This document shows, in pieces, positions 1 through 5,344 of a stretch of DNA of 6,496 nucleotides (its first letter is position 1; each line of letters begins with the position of its first letter). Location: contig JAKPQT010000449.1 of assembly GCA_029555885.1 (NCBI GenBank), forward strand, positions 1 through 6,496, given 5' to 3'. A program made the position numbers and the translations under genes. Below the pieces are notes generated by a model. The model was not told where the DNA came from. It did no database searches and worked only from the letters and a program-made list of their open reading frames with translations. Source of the stretch: Chloroflexota bacterium. GTDB taxonomy: Bacteria; Chloroflexota; Anaerolineae; CG2-30-64-16.

Positions 1-748
1 GGAGCCGCTGGATGTGCGGCGTGACGAGCAGCATGGCTTCGTGCTCGGCGCGGGCGCGGGCGGCCAGGTCGAGCGCGCCGTCCGAAACGGCAAAATGATG
101 CAGGCCGGCGAAGTCGAGCACCTCATCGTAGCGGTCGCGCCAGACCAGGGCCGAACCGGGATAACAGCGAATGCCGCGGATCAGGCTGAGCGGGCGGCAG
201 TAATCCGGTCCCTCGCGGTCCCAGCTGACGTCGAACCACCCGGCGAACTTGCCCGCGGTCCGGGCTTTGACCCAGTTGACCTGCTCTGGCTGGTAGTCGC
301 TGGCGAGGATGCGCCGTTGGATGTCCTCAGTCGGCACCTCGACGATGAAACCGGCGGCGAGGAGGTGGACGCCCAACTCGACGACCCGGTCGGCGAGCGG
401 CTGGCTGAATTTGTCGAGCGTGCGGGCCCACGCGTCACCGCTCCAGCGGAAGCGCAAGCGGCGCACGACGTCGACGAACGCCTCGTTGCGGTAGCGCAGG
501 CGGGTACTGATGACGTTGCCGCTCACAGTGATCTGGGCGACCTCCGAGGCACCCTCCTCCGGTGTGCAGCGTAGGGGGAGGGAGGCCGGCACGACCGACA
601 CGACCAGGCCCTGCGCGACGTGGTTTACCAACTCAATCCGGCCGGCGAACTGCGCGAGTACATCGTCAAGCGGGAGCGCGAGGCGGCGGGCCAGGTTGTC
701 GAGCCGGGTCCAGGCGTCGGCTGGCAGGTCCAGGGTGCGCGCGGTCAT
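1..748 (-). CDS. Hypothetical protein, at least 249 residues, 3' end outside the window
   Basis: An ATG at 746-748 overlaps the preceding TGA (ATGA), and the minus frame below it stays open to the left edge, so the C-terminus is missing. The binding site is weak and translation is probably coupled. The N-terminus RTLDLPADAWTRLDNLARRL is strand-helix and faintly ribbon-helix-helix-like. Around residues 86-138 comes F-x(8)-F-x-W-x(4)-W (FVDVVRRLRFRWSGDAWAR), then a helix and HLLAAGFIVEV. This spacing of aromatic residues resembles the small HARP-like or N-terminal domains found ahead of some SNF2-type helicases, but no helicase motif lies within the window, so this is only a hint. Later parts (VNWVKARTAGKFAGWFDVSW, LIRGIRCYPGSALVWRDRYD, LDFAGLHHFAVSDGALDLAA) look like an ordered alpha/beta domain. 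I do not recognise the family. Confidence 0.72.
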   Translation of the reverse strand, partial: MTARTLDLPADAWTRLDNLARRLALPLDDVLAQFAGRIELVNHVAQGLVVSVVPASLPLRCTPEEGASEVAQITVSGNVISTRLRYRNEAFVDVVRRLRFRWSGDAWARTLDKFSQPLADRVVELGVHLLAAGFIVEVPTEDIQRRILASDYQPEQVNWVKARTAGKFAGWFDVSWDREGPDYCRPLSLIRGIRCYPGSALVWRDRYDEVLDFAGLHHFAVSDGALDLAARARAEHEAMLLVTPHIQRL

Positions 749-1848
749 GCTGGTCGCTCTGCCATCATCTGGTCGCGCGCCTGCTGCCAGTTGCGCGCGG
801 CGGGCGGGATCGTCTCCAGGTGCGCCAGGGCCTGGTCGAGCAGTGCATCCAGGTCGCGACGGGCGACCTCGCGGAAGGGGATGCGCTTGGTGTACTGGTA
901 GCCGACGCGCTCGGCGTCGTAAATGTGGAAGTCGAGCGTGTCCTGGCCGGCCAGCTTGCGGAGCAACGCATAGTCGCTGGTCTTCCCCGGGTCGAGGAAG
1001 GTATCCATCCGCAACGGATTATCCGGCTTGTCGCGGAACTCGCAGACGAGCCGGATGACGGCCGCCTGGGGGTACAGGCCCAACTCCGACTGGAACATGA
1101 CCGGCACGCCGGGCCGGTGGGCACTGTCGGCATCGGCCTGGTCCATCTTGATGATGATGGCGGCCTGGCCGTTGACGTCGGCCGCGGCGGCCGTGCCGCC
1201 GGGCATGGCACGCAGAGCGCGCCGGACCTCGTAAGGTAGTTGCACGGTATCCTCCGCGGTGAGAGTTTGTGGGGCGAGAGCTTGCTCAGCCAGCACGCGC
1301 ACGCCGGCTGAACGATTGCCCTGGCCGACGTGCTCGATGCGCCGCCACAGGCGCGACGGCAGGGTAATATTGTGTTGCTCAACCCGGTCACCCCAGGCGA
1401 CGGGCGGGCGGCCGGCGGCCTGAGCCGCGCTGCGCGCGCCGCCGGGCCGGTCGGAGCGGGGGACGCGGGCCAGGACGGCCGTTAGCGGCACCGTGGGGGG
1501 CAGCTGCTCTGCCGCGAGGTCGAGGATCATGTCCACGCTGAGCTTGGTATGGCGCTTGCCGGCGTCGCCGGGAAGCGTATAGCCGCTGTCGCCCGCGTCC
1601 CAGCCGAGTAGGGCCTTGAGATATTGGCCCGGGCGCACAGCCTCGATGGGGGTGCCAGTGCGCATGACGATGAGCAGGCGATAGGGCGGCTGCGCGGCGT
1701 AGTAGTGGCGGGTCACGCCGTCTACAACCTGCTCACCGGTGTGACACAGGGCGAGCTCGCCGGCGGGCCGGGAGGTGTACTCCTGGATAAACGGCGCGAC
1801 GCTGATGGTCATGTCGACGAAGATGAGTTGAGTCACCCTATCTACCAT
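745..1848 (-). CDS. Hypothetical protein, 367 residues, with internal ribbon-helix-helix-like segment
   Basis: The frame is open from ATG 1848 to TGA at 745-747. The start overlaps the previous stop by 7 bases. GAGGA touches the ATG, so the binding site is poorly spaced and coupling is likely; ATG 1812 is a weaker alternative. Residues 1-130 form a mixed alpha/beta region (HYYAAQPPYRLLIVMRTGTP, KLSVDMILDLAAEQLPP). A Gly/Ala/Arg linker lies at about 131-152. Residues about 158-191 (QHNITLPSRLWRRIEHVG, then GNRSAGVRVLAEQAL) fit a ribbon-helix-helix unit: a short strand, a helix, a turn and a second helix. Such units usually pair as dimers and bind DNA with the strand. The C-terminal 130 residues (VPVMFQSELGLYPQAAVIRL, LDFHIYDAERVGYQY, LDALLDQALAHLETIPPA) are a separate domain I do not recognise. 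Sequence-specific DNA binding is therefore possible but inferred. The stop overlaps the next start as ATGA. Confidence 0.78.
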   Translation of the reverse strand: MVDRVTQLIFVDMTISVAPFIQEYTSRPAGELALCHTGEQVVDGVTRHYYAAQPPYRLLIVMRTGTPIEAVRPGQYLKALLGWDAGDSGYTLPGDAGKRHTKLSVDMILDLAAEQLPPTVPLTAVLARVPRSDRPGGARSAAQAAGRPPVAWGDRVEQHNITLPSRLWRRIEHVGQGNRSAGVRVLAEQALAPQTLTAEDTVQLPYEVRRALRAMPGGTAAAADVNGQAAIIIKMDQADADSAHRPGVPVMFQSELGLYPQAAVIRLVCEFRDKPDNPLRMDTFLDPGKTSDYALLRKLAGQDTLDFHIYDAERVGYQYTKRIPFREVARRDLDALLDQALAHLETIPPAARNWQQARDQMMAERPA

Positions 1849-2156
1849 TCCTCGTCGATCGGGTCGACAACAAGACCCAGCTCGGGGTCATATGGCAGAT
1901 CGACGACGGGTACATCGCGCTGCCAGGTCCAGCCCAGCCGCAAGATCGTTTTGACCGGAACAGGAACAAGATACTCGGTCCAGTGCTCCAGATGTTCTAT
2001 GTTTTCGAGGCCCAGCCCAGCCGGCACAGCCAGGATGCTGTGCCCAGCGTCAAGCGGGTAGCAGTAGAACGGCGCCAACTCCTCAGGCAGCGGTGAATGG
2101 TAGGTGGTCTGGCGGCGCGGGACGCCGACAAGGACAAAATCGGCAATGCTGTGCAT
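1842..2156 (-). CDS. Hypothetical protein, 104 residues
   Basis: The ATG at 2156 (MHSIADFVLVGVPRRQTTYH) has AGGAG 5 bases upstream and follows the second leader hairpin. The protein is soluble and beta-prone, with many Pro, Tyr and Trp residues: FVLVGVPRR, FYCYPLDAGHSILAVPAGLG, HWTEYLVPVPVKTILRLGW, and an acidic C-terminus (DPELGLVVDPIDEEW). I see no known catalytic or DNA-binding motif and do not recognise the family. It overlaps the next gene by 7 bases. Composition and codon use resemble its neighbours, so I see no sign of separate origin. Confidence 0.72.
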   Translation of the reverse strand: MHSIADFVLVGVPRRQTTYHSPLPEELAPFYCYPLDAGHSILAVPAGLGLENIEHLEHWTEYLVPVPVKTILRLGWTWQRDVPVVDLPYDPELGLVVDPIDEEW

Positions 2157-2170
2157 GGTTGCTCCTGCTT

Positions 2171-2192
2171 CCGGGTCTGACCACCTACCCGG
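2171..2192 (-). promoter_or_regulatory. Leader hairpin, copy 2 of a repeated structured element
   Basis: On the minus strand a perfect 6-base-pair stem, CCGGGT with ACCCGG, encloses the loop AGGTGGTCAG. It ends 4 bases before the AGGAG ribosome binding site (2162-2166) of the 104-residue gene. The loop and the three innermost stem pairs match the hairpin at 2661-2684 with one loop difference. The next three pairs are inverted in both arms, so pairing is kept while sequence is not. Confidence 0.7.
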
Positions 2193-2210
2193 CGAGGGTG
2201 CGTGCGAGTT

Positions 2211-2648
2211 TTAGCGAGTAACGACTGCGTCGACAATGGCTCCTGAGACGGGATTCGAGGCGAGCAAGCCGCAGGGCACGCGATAGACAGGCGCGTCCAC
2301 GGCGTTGACGAAGACGAAGTCGCCGCCATCGGCAAAACCATAGCCGTAGACGAAGTCATAGCCGATGCTATCCCGGACATGGGGACCTTCCATCTGCAGC
2401 CACCGCCAGTGCCGCCGGCCGCGCTGCTCGTTGTCGCGAGCGTAGCGCAGGTCCCGAGCGGTCAGGGGATGAGCCGAGCTCCCCATACAAGGCAGCAGGT
2501 TCTCTCTCTGCAAACGCTTGATCTCGTGGTAGGCCGGCTCGGCGCCGCCGAGTTGCGCCACGAGTTCACTTGTTGCGAAGACCGGGTGCGGTGAGTAATC
2601 CCCGGTGATCCGCACGATGGTGCCATCTGGGTTGTACTCTGTTTTCAT
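2211..2648 (-). CDS. Hypothetical protein, 145 residues
   Basis: The ATG at 2648 (MKTEYNPDGTIVRITGDYSP) is supported by AGGAGG at 2653-2658, 4 bases upstream, and by the hairpin just before it. The protein is soluble. A short beta start is followed by a helix-rich middle (PVFATSELVAQLGG, YHEIKRLQRENLLPCM, LTARDLRYARDNEQRGRRHW) whose Arg-rich helix could contact nucleic acid. The C-terminal half is beta-rich (IGYDFVYGYGFADGGDFVFV, APVYRVPCGLLASNP). I see no catalytic motif and do not recognise the family. It lies between two short gaps that each hold a copy of the same hairpin element. It is probably co-transcribed with the 230-residue gene from the promoter near 3450. Confidence 0.75.
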   Translation of the reverse strand: MKTEYNPDGTIVRITGDYSPHPVFATSELVAQLGGAEPAYHEIKRLQRENLLPCMGSSAHPLTARDLRYARDNEQRGRRHWRWLQMEGPHVRDSIGYDFVYGYGFADGGDFVFVNAVDAPVYRVPCGLLASNPVSGAIVDAVVTR

Positions 2649-2660
2649 AGGGCCTCCTGT

Positions 2661-2684
2661 TGGCGGTCTGACCTCCTACCGCCA
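2661..2684 (-). promoter_or_regulatory. Leader hairpin, copy 1 of a repeated structured element
   Basis: On the minus strand a perfect 7-base-pair stem, TGGCGGT with ACCGCCA, encloses the 10-base loop AGGAGGTCAG. The hairpin ends 2 bases before the AGGAGG ribosome binding site (2653-2658) of the 145-residue gene. No T-tract follows, so it is not a standard terminator. The loop differs by one base from that of the hairpin at 2171-2192, while three stem pairs are changed on both sides. Confidence 0.7.
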
Positions 2685-2701
2685 GGGAGAATCGGGCTGG
2701 C

Positions 2702-3394
2702 CTAGTTGCGAATGGCGGATAGGACCGCGAGGCGTTCGGGCGTGGCGTCGAAGCGGTAGCCGATGGCACCTGCGCCACCGGTGCGGACGTTGTTGCGCGA
2801 CCAGTCGTCGCCGTCCATGCCATTATTGTAGAGCCGCCAGATGTGCTGGCCGTCGGCGTCGATGACCATCTCCTCGCCGGTGCCGTAAATCGTGAATCCC
2901 TGGCCGATCTTGATCCGCTCGCCGTCGAGGACAAGCTGCGAGTCAGATGGCACGTACTCGCCATCCTTGATGGCGAACTGGCGTTCGAACTCCGCCTTGA
3001 CCTCGTCCTGCCGCCAGCGCTCTTTGGTTGCTCTAACTTCCGCCTCCCACACCGGAAGATATTCGGCCGGCGTGGCTGGCCGGCAATTTGCCAGATAGAT
3101 GTAGCCGCTGTCATCGCCCACGCCGAAGGACAAGCCGTCCTCGCTGTAGTATTCCGACCAGGCTACACGGACAAACAGGTAGCCATGTTTGGGATCGTGG
3201 AAAACCTGGCCTTCCAGATACGGCGCACCGCCGTAGCCCTCGCCACGGGCGACCCGGAATTCACCGGGCTGGAGGGTGCGGTCCTGGGGCTTAGCGCCGG
3301 CGATCTGCCAGCCGTGAGGGCCCTTCTCGATCTCTGTGCCGGCGGGGTAGTGCCGGCCGGTTGCGGTGCAGATACCTGGATATTTCGCCTTCAT
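2702..3394 (-). CDS. Hypothetical protein, 230 residues, first gene after the promoter
   Basis: I chose ATG 3394 (MKAKYPGICTATG) because AGAGGAG stands 7 bases upstream; extending to 3526 would cross the promoter and palindrome. The N-terminal 30 residues resemble the 'KYPGxCxxCGxxixAGtxi' beta-hairpin/zinc-knuckle start seen on various phage proteins, but the second Cys is replaced (C9-T-A-T12), so a metal site is doubtful. The middle is beta-rich with aromatic residues (GYLFVRVAWSEYYSEDGLSF, DSGYIYLANCRPATP). A charged helix follows (RATKERWRQDEVKAEFERQF). The C-terminal part has a repeated beta pattern (LVLDGERIKIGQGFTIYGTG, EEMVIDADGQHIWRLYNNG) and a conspicuous Asn/Asp/Gly motif, NNGMDGDDWSRNNVRTGG, before the end. 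This last motif looks like a conserved functional site, but I cannot name the family. It is a soluble protein with no signal peptide. A 53-base gap with a hairpin separates it from the next gene. Confidence 0.78.
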   Translation of the reverse strand: MKAKYPGICTATGRHYPAGTEIEKGPHGWQIAGAKPQDRTLQPGEFRVARGEGYGGAPYLEGQVFHDPKHGYLFVRVAWSEYYSEDGLSFGVGDDSGYIYLANCRPATPAEYLPVWEAEVRATKERWRQDEVKAEFERQFAIKDGEYVPSDSQLVLDGERIKIGQGFTIYGTGEEMVIDADGQHIWRLYNNGMDGDDWSRNNVRTGGAGAIGYRFDATPERLAVLSAIRN

Positions 3395-3401
3395 GGGTGT
3401 G

Positions 3402-3408
3402 CTCCTCT
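3402..3408 (-). promoter_or_regulatory. Ribosome binding site deciding the start of the 230-residue gene
   Basis: AGAGGAG on the minus strand lies 7 bases before the ATG at 3392-3394. It favours this start over the longer open frame from 3526, which would read through the promoter. Confidence 0.7.
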
Positions 3409-3442
3409 GGTTTGACGCTGGGATGCCGTGCTCGTTTGAGCT

Positions 3443-3467
3443 AATGGCATTATAGCATAATACCATT
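3443..3467. repeat. 25-base palindrome over the -10 box, candidate operator
   Basis: The plus strand reads AATGGCATTAT, then AGC, then ATAATACCATT. The 11-base arms match as an inverted repeat with one mismatch (C against T at the sixth position). The left arm contains most of the -10 hexamer of the minus-strand promoter. A dimeric repressor bound here would block RNA polymerase. The protein that binds is not known from the sequence. Confidence 0.65.
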
Positions 3468-3479
3468 GTTTTAGCGCAA
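3449..3479 (-). promoter_or_regulatory. Extended -10 promoter for the left-hand gene block
   Basis: On the minus strand TATAAT occupies 3449-3454 and is preceded by TGC (3455-3457), giving the extended -10 form TGnTATAAT. A -35 is weak; the best candidate is TTGCGC at 3474-3479 with a long 19-base spacer, so the extended -10 probably carries recognition. A start of transcription near 3442 would give a leader of about 48 bases. This is a perfect -10 in a GC-rich genome, placed just before the only gene that does not abut an upstream gene. Confidence 0.7.
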
Positions 3480-3485
3480 CGAGTT

Positions 3486-3500
3486 TGCGAATTGTGCGAA
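3486..3500. repeat. Short direct repeat upstream of the promoter
   Basis: TGCGAA (plus strand) occurs at 3486-3491 and again at 3495-3500, a 9-base period. On the minus strand this is TTCGCA twice, lying roughly 45 to 60 bases before the predicted transcription start, where an activator could bind. The repeat is short and may be chance. Confidence 0.3.
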
Positions 3501-3503
3501 ATT

Positions 3504-3866
3504 TTAAGGTTTGAAGACGGTGCCATACCAGCTGGCGTAGTGCTGAACGGCGAACTTGCCGGAGAAGATCGGTAGGCCGATGCGCCGGGCCTCCGCTTCC
3601 TCGATATCGGCGCCGCGCGACTCGCCGGGCAGGCGCAGCAGGCAGTCGCACGTGCGGAGCCACTCCAGGTCGAGCGCCAGCCAGTAGGCGTGGTCGTGCG
3701 GGGAGATGACGTGCCAGAGGTGGGTCAAGTGGGGCACGTAGGGCGCGCCGCCGGCCTGAATGACCTGCTCGGCGGCTGCGATGGCCGCGCGGACGTTGCT
3801 GGCGACGTCGCCGATGGTGTACGGGCCAGCGATGTAGACGCGCGGCGGGCGGATAGATGGAGCCAT
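3504..3866 (-). CDS. DUF4406-like protein (nucleoside deoxyribosyltransferase-related fold)
   Basis: The 120-residue product carries YIAGPYT at residues 11-17, NVRAAIAAAEQVIQAGGAPYVPHL after it, WLALDLEWLRTCDCLLRLPG around 62-81 and ESRGADIEEAEARRIGLPIF at 82-101. This order of motifs is that of DUF4406 proteins, which are frequent in phages and share the Rossmann-like fold of nucleoside 2-deoxyribosyltransferases. By analogy the GPY loop and the GADIE segment would line a nucleoside or nucleotide site. Activity of this subfamily is not established, so a role in nucleotide metabolism is inference. I chose ATG at 3866 over GTG at 3869 because GGAGG at 3874-3878 is 7 bases from the ATG and 4 from the GTG. 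It shares one base with the previous stop. It is the last gene of the right-hand block; an AT-rich gap with a promoter follows. Confidence 0.85.
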   Translation of the reverse strand: MAPSIRPPRVYIAGPYTIGDVASNVRAAIAAAEQVIQAGGAPYVPHLTHLWHVISPHDHAYWLALDLEWLRTCDCLLRLPGESRGADIEEAEARRIGLPIFSGKFAVQHYASWYGTVFKP

Positions 3867-4279
3867 CACTGCACCTCCAGCAGCGCCCGCCCGATCTCAG
3901 CCCTCAGCCCGCCCAGCCCGCAGTTGCACACCGCACCGCCCAGGACCTCCGTGTCACAGCCGCCCTCGTGATCCAGGTACGGCAGCGCCATCCGCAACAG
4001 CTTCCGCAACCGTTCAACCTCCGCCTCCGCATCGAGCCGGCCGCTCTGCTCCAGCGCCTCCGTTGCGCGCAGGTCGTCCACATAGGCGAGCAGCGCCTCC
4101 AGGTCTTCGAGCGCATGATAGAAAAGGTCGTAGTCGTCCCCCGTGAACACTGCAGCCACCAGTTGTGGAGGGCTTCCCCTGAATAACGCCCGGTGCATGG
4201 GACGCTGCTGCCACTGCCGAGCCCCGTGCGTCGCCGCCGCGCAGCGTTCTCTGATCGCCCGTAATGTCTTCTGGTCCAT
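3866..4279 (-). CDS. Ea22-like phage protein with coiled-coil and Cys/His cluster
   Basis: The 137-residue product begins MDQKTLRAIRERCAAATHGA, close in pattern to the 'LRxIRERCxAATPGPW' opening of Ea22-like small phage proteins. The family's next feature, a segment ending in 'ALEDLEALLAYVDDLR' (about residues 56-71), follows. A charged helical stretch with heptad-like spacing (EAEVERLRKLLRMAL) comes next, then a compact cluster H104, C108, C118, C120 (DHEGGCD...VCNCGL) that could bind a metal. Ea22-like proteins are common in phage early or accessory regions and have no established biochemical role. I chose ATG at 4279 over GTG at 4282: AGGAGG at 4285-4290 is 5 bases from the ATG but only 2 from the GTG. 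The ATG shares one base with the previous stop (TGATG). The family call is by pattern memory and moderately sure. Confidence 0.75.
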   Translation of the reverse strand: MDQKTLRAIRERCAAATHGARQWQQRPMHRALFRGSPPQLVAAVFTGDDYDLFYHALEDLEALLAYVDDLRATEALEQSGRLDAEAEVERLRKLLRMALPYLDHEGGCDTEVLGGAVCNCGLGGLRAEIGRALLEVQ

Positions 4280-4584
4280 CACTTCCTCCTAGAGCTATTC
4301 AACGGCAGCGCCGGCAGCTCGGCGTTGGCGGCCGGCGCATCGGGCCACGCGCACACCATGATGCGCGGCACTCTGACCGGTGCGTTCAGCTCGGGCCCAG
4401 CTCCAGCCAGGCGGACCGCCTGGGCCGCCTGCCGTATGTGCTCGGGCGCGATGCCGAACGCAGCCGCCGCCAGCAGGACGCCGGCCTGCCGGCCGCGGTC
4501 ATACGGGCTGACATCCCCGAGCGCGGCCAGGACGGCCGCCAGCCGGACCGCGACATCCTCACGCAAAAAGACTTCAGTGCGCAT
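4279..4584 (-). CDS. Hypothetical protein, 101 residues, mostly helical
   Basis: The ATG at 4584 lies inside the last codons of the membrane/helix-turn-helix gene (11-base overlap). No good Shine-Dalgarno precedes it, so translation probably depends on coupling. The N-terminus MRTEVFLREDVAVRLAAVLA followed by GRQAGVLLAAAAFGI and EHIRQAAQAVRLAG predicts an Ala-rich helical protein. The C-terminal third (VRVPRIMVCAWPDAPAANAE) is Pro/Ala-rich and probably less ordered. The first strand plus helix is faintly like a small ribbon-helix-helix protein, but key features are not clear enough to call. The end contains the AGGAGG that serves the next gene. I do not recognise the family; the evidence that it is real is its fit in the operon and its intact frame. 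Confidence 0.65.
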   Translation of the reverse strand: MRTEVFLREDVAVRLAAVLAALGDVSPYDRGRQAGVLLAAAAFGIAPEHIRQAAQAVRLAGAGPELNAPVRVPRIMVCAWPDAPAANAELPALPLNSSRRK

Positions 4585-5344
4585 GGCGGTACCCGTTCAG
4601 CTTCAGGGCCTTCAGGTCGGCCCCGATGGTGGCCGGGGCCACGTCGAACTGGGCCGCCGCGCGGCGCAGGCTCCAGTCCGGGCCCCACTCGCCGTACAGC
4701 CGCGCGACCTCTGCGCGGCGCGCGGCCGTGGTCAGCTTGACCGGCCGTACAGGGATCGACTGGGCCGGTGCGGTAGTCTGTTCAGGTGCGCGGGCCGCGC
4801 GGGGTGGCCGGGCCGGCTGTTTAGCTTGCGCGGGCGACGTAGTGTCCACGTGTACAGGCGGGGTGACCGGCTGCGCGGGCTGCATAGGCCGCTCTGCCGC
4901 ACGGCGGACGTCCGAGCCGATGATGTCGGACAGGGCAAACACGATGACGCTGATCAGGCCGGTCGCGGACAGGCCGAACAGGGCCTGGAGCCGGTCCAGC
5001 GTGTGGATGCGATCCAGCGTGAGCAACTGGCCGTCGTACATGGCGGCGTAACCCTCGGCAATGTTCGCCAGGGCGGACACGACCAGGACGGCGACCAGCA
5101 CACCGACGAACAGGCCGGACGTCTGCCCTGAACGGCGCAGGTCGCCGATGCGCAGGCTCAGGCTGACGACGGCCAGCTCGACACCGAACGCGCAGATATA
5201 GCCGACTTTGTCCGGCTCGACGTAGCGCGCGAGCAGCGCACCGGTATGTGTCCAGGTGTACAGGAGCAAGGCGACCAGTGAGATAACACCGAACAGCGCT
5301 TGCGCCTGGGCGGATGTGAACGTGCGGATGTCAGGACGCTGCAT
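4574..5344 (-). CDS. Four-helix membrane protein with C-terminal helix-turn-helix domain
   Basis: I chose the ATG at 5344 (MQRPDIRTF) because GGGAGG lies 5 bases upstream. Longer readings begin with an unlikely Arg/Pro/Trp-rich stretch overlapping the polymerase-like gene. The product has 256 residues. Four hydrophobic segments lie at about 17-38, 47-66, 77-97 and 121-142, with Arg-rich connections (IGDLRRSG, SDVRRAAERP). Residues about 150-200 form a disordered Pro/Ala/Thr/Gln-rich linker. The last 54 residues look like a DNA-binding domain: a helix (TTAARRAEVARLYGEWG) and then SLRRAAAQFDVAPATIGADL, which fits a helix-turn-helix with the usual 'A..f.V...Ti..DL..L' pattern. The layout (membrane helices, linker, DNA-binding tail) recalls DUF2637-type membrane proteins of actinobacterial mobile elements, but I cannot show homology. 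It could tether DNA to the membrane or sense a membrane signal. Its start overlaps the previous gene by 14 bases and its end overlaps the next by 11. Confidence 0.82.
   Translation of the reverse strand: MQRPDIRTFTSAQAQALFGVISLVALLLYTWTHTGALLARYVEPDKVGYICAFGVELAVVSLSLRIGDLRRSGQTSGLFVGVLVAVLVVSALANIAEGYAAMYDGQLLTLDRIHTLDRLQALFGLSATGLISVIVFALSDIIGSDVRRAAERPMQPAQPVTPPVHVDTTSPAQAKQPARPPRAARAPEQTTAPAQSIPVRPVKLTTAARRAEVARLYGEWGPDWSLRRAAAQFDVAPATIGADLKALKLNGYRHAH

Larger units (their letters stand above)
3395..3503. other. AT-rich intergenic region separating two gene blocks
   Basis: These 109 bases are the longest non-coding stretch in the window and are visibly richer in A and T than the genes around them. 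On the minus strand they hold, in order, a TTCGCA direct repeat, an extended -10 promoter within a palindrome, a small 5' hairpin (GCTC-AAAC-GAGC at 3430-3441) and the ribosome binding site of the next gene. I see no T-tract after a strong hairpin, so no convincing intrinsic terminator for the upstream block. Confidence 0.75.

Noticed and set aside
181..438. Minus-strand open frame of 85 codons
   Set aside because: It lies in another frame within the longer partial gene at 1-748 and is Ser/Arg-rich with no sensible fold.
14..574. Plus-strand open frame of 186 codons
   Set aside because: It lies opposite the minus-strand gene at 1-748, which has a coupled ATGA start and a more natural protein. 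Long opposite-strand frames are expected in GC-rich DNA.
562..1239. Plus-strand open frame of 225 codons
   Set aside because: It spans the junction of two minus-strand genes and its start region is Arg/Pro/Gly-rich low-complexity sequence without a ribosome binding site.
2161..2192. Intrinsic terminator at the leader hairpins
   Set aside because: Neither hairpin is followed by a T-rich tract on the minus strand, and each runs straight into a ribosome binding site.
2843..3415. Plus-strand open frame of 190 codons
   Set aside because: It mirrors the 230-residue minus gene, and its composition (long Leu/Ala/Val runs) is typical of an antisense shadow.
3443..3467. Palindrome as a terminator for the upstream block
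   Set aside because: The arms are AT-rich and no T-run follows in the minus direction. Its overlap with the -10 box fits an operator better.
3395..3526. N-terminal extension of the 230-residue gene to 3526
   Set aside because: It would translate the promoter and palindrome, and the good ribosome binding site is at 3402-3408.
4325..5131. Plus-strand open frame of 268 codons
   Set aside because: It lies opposite the membrane/helix-turn-helix gene and its neighbour, both of which have recognisable protein features. The plus reading is Arg/Gly/Cys-rich without domains.
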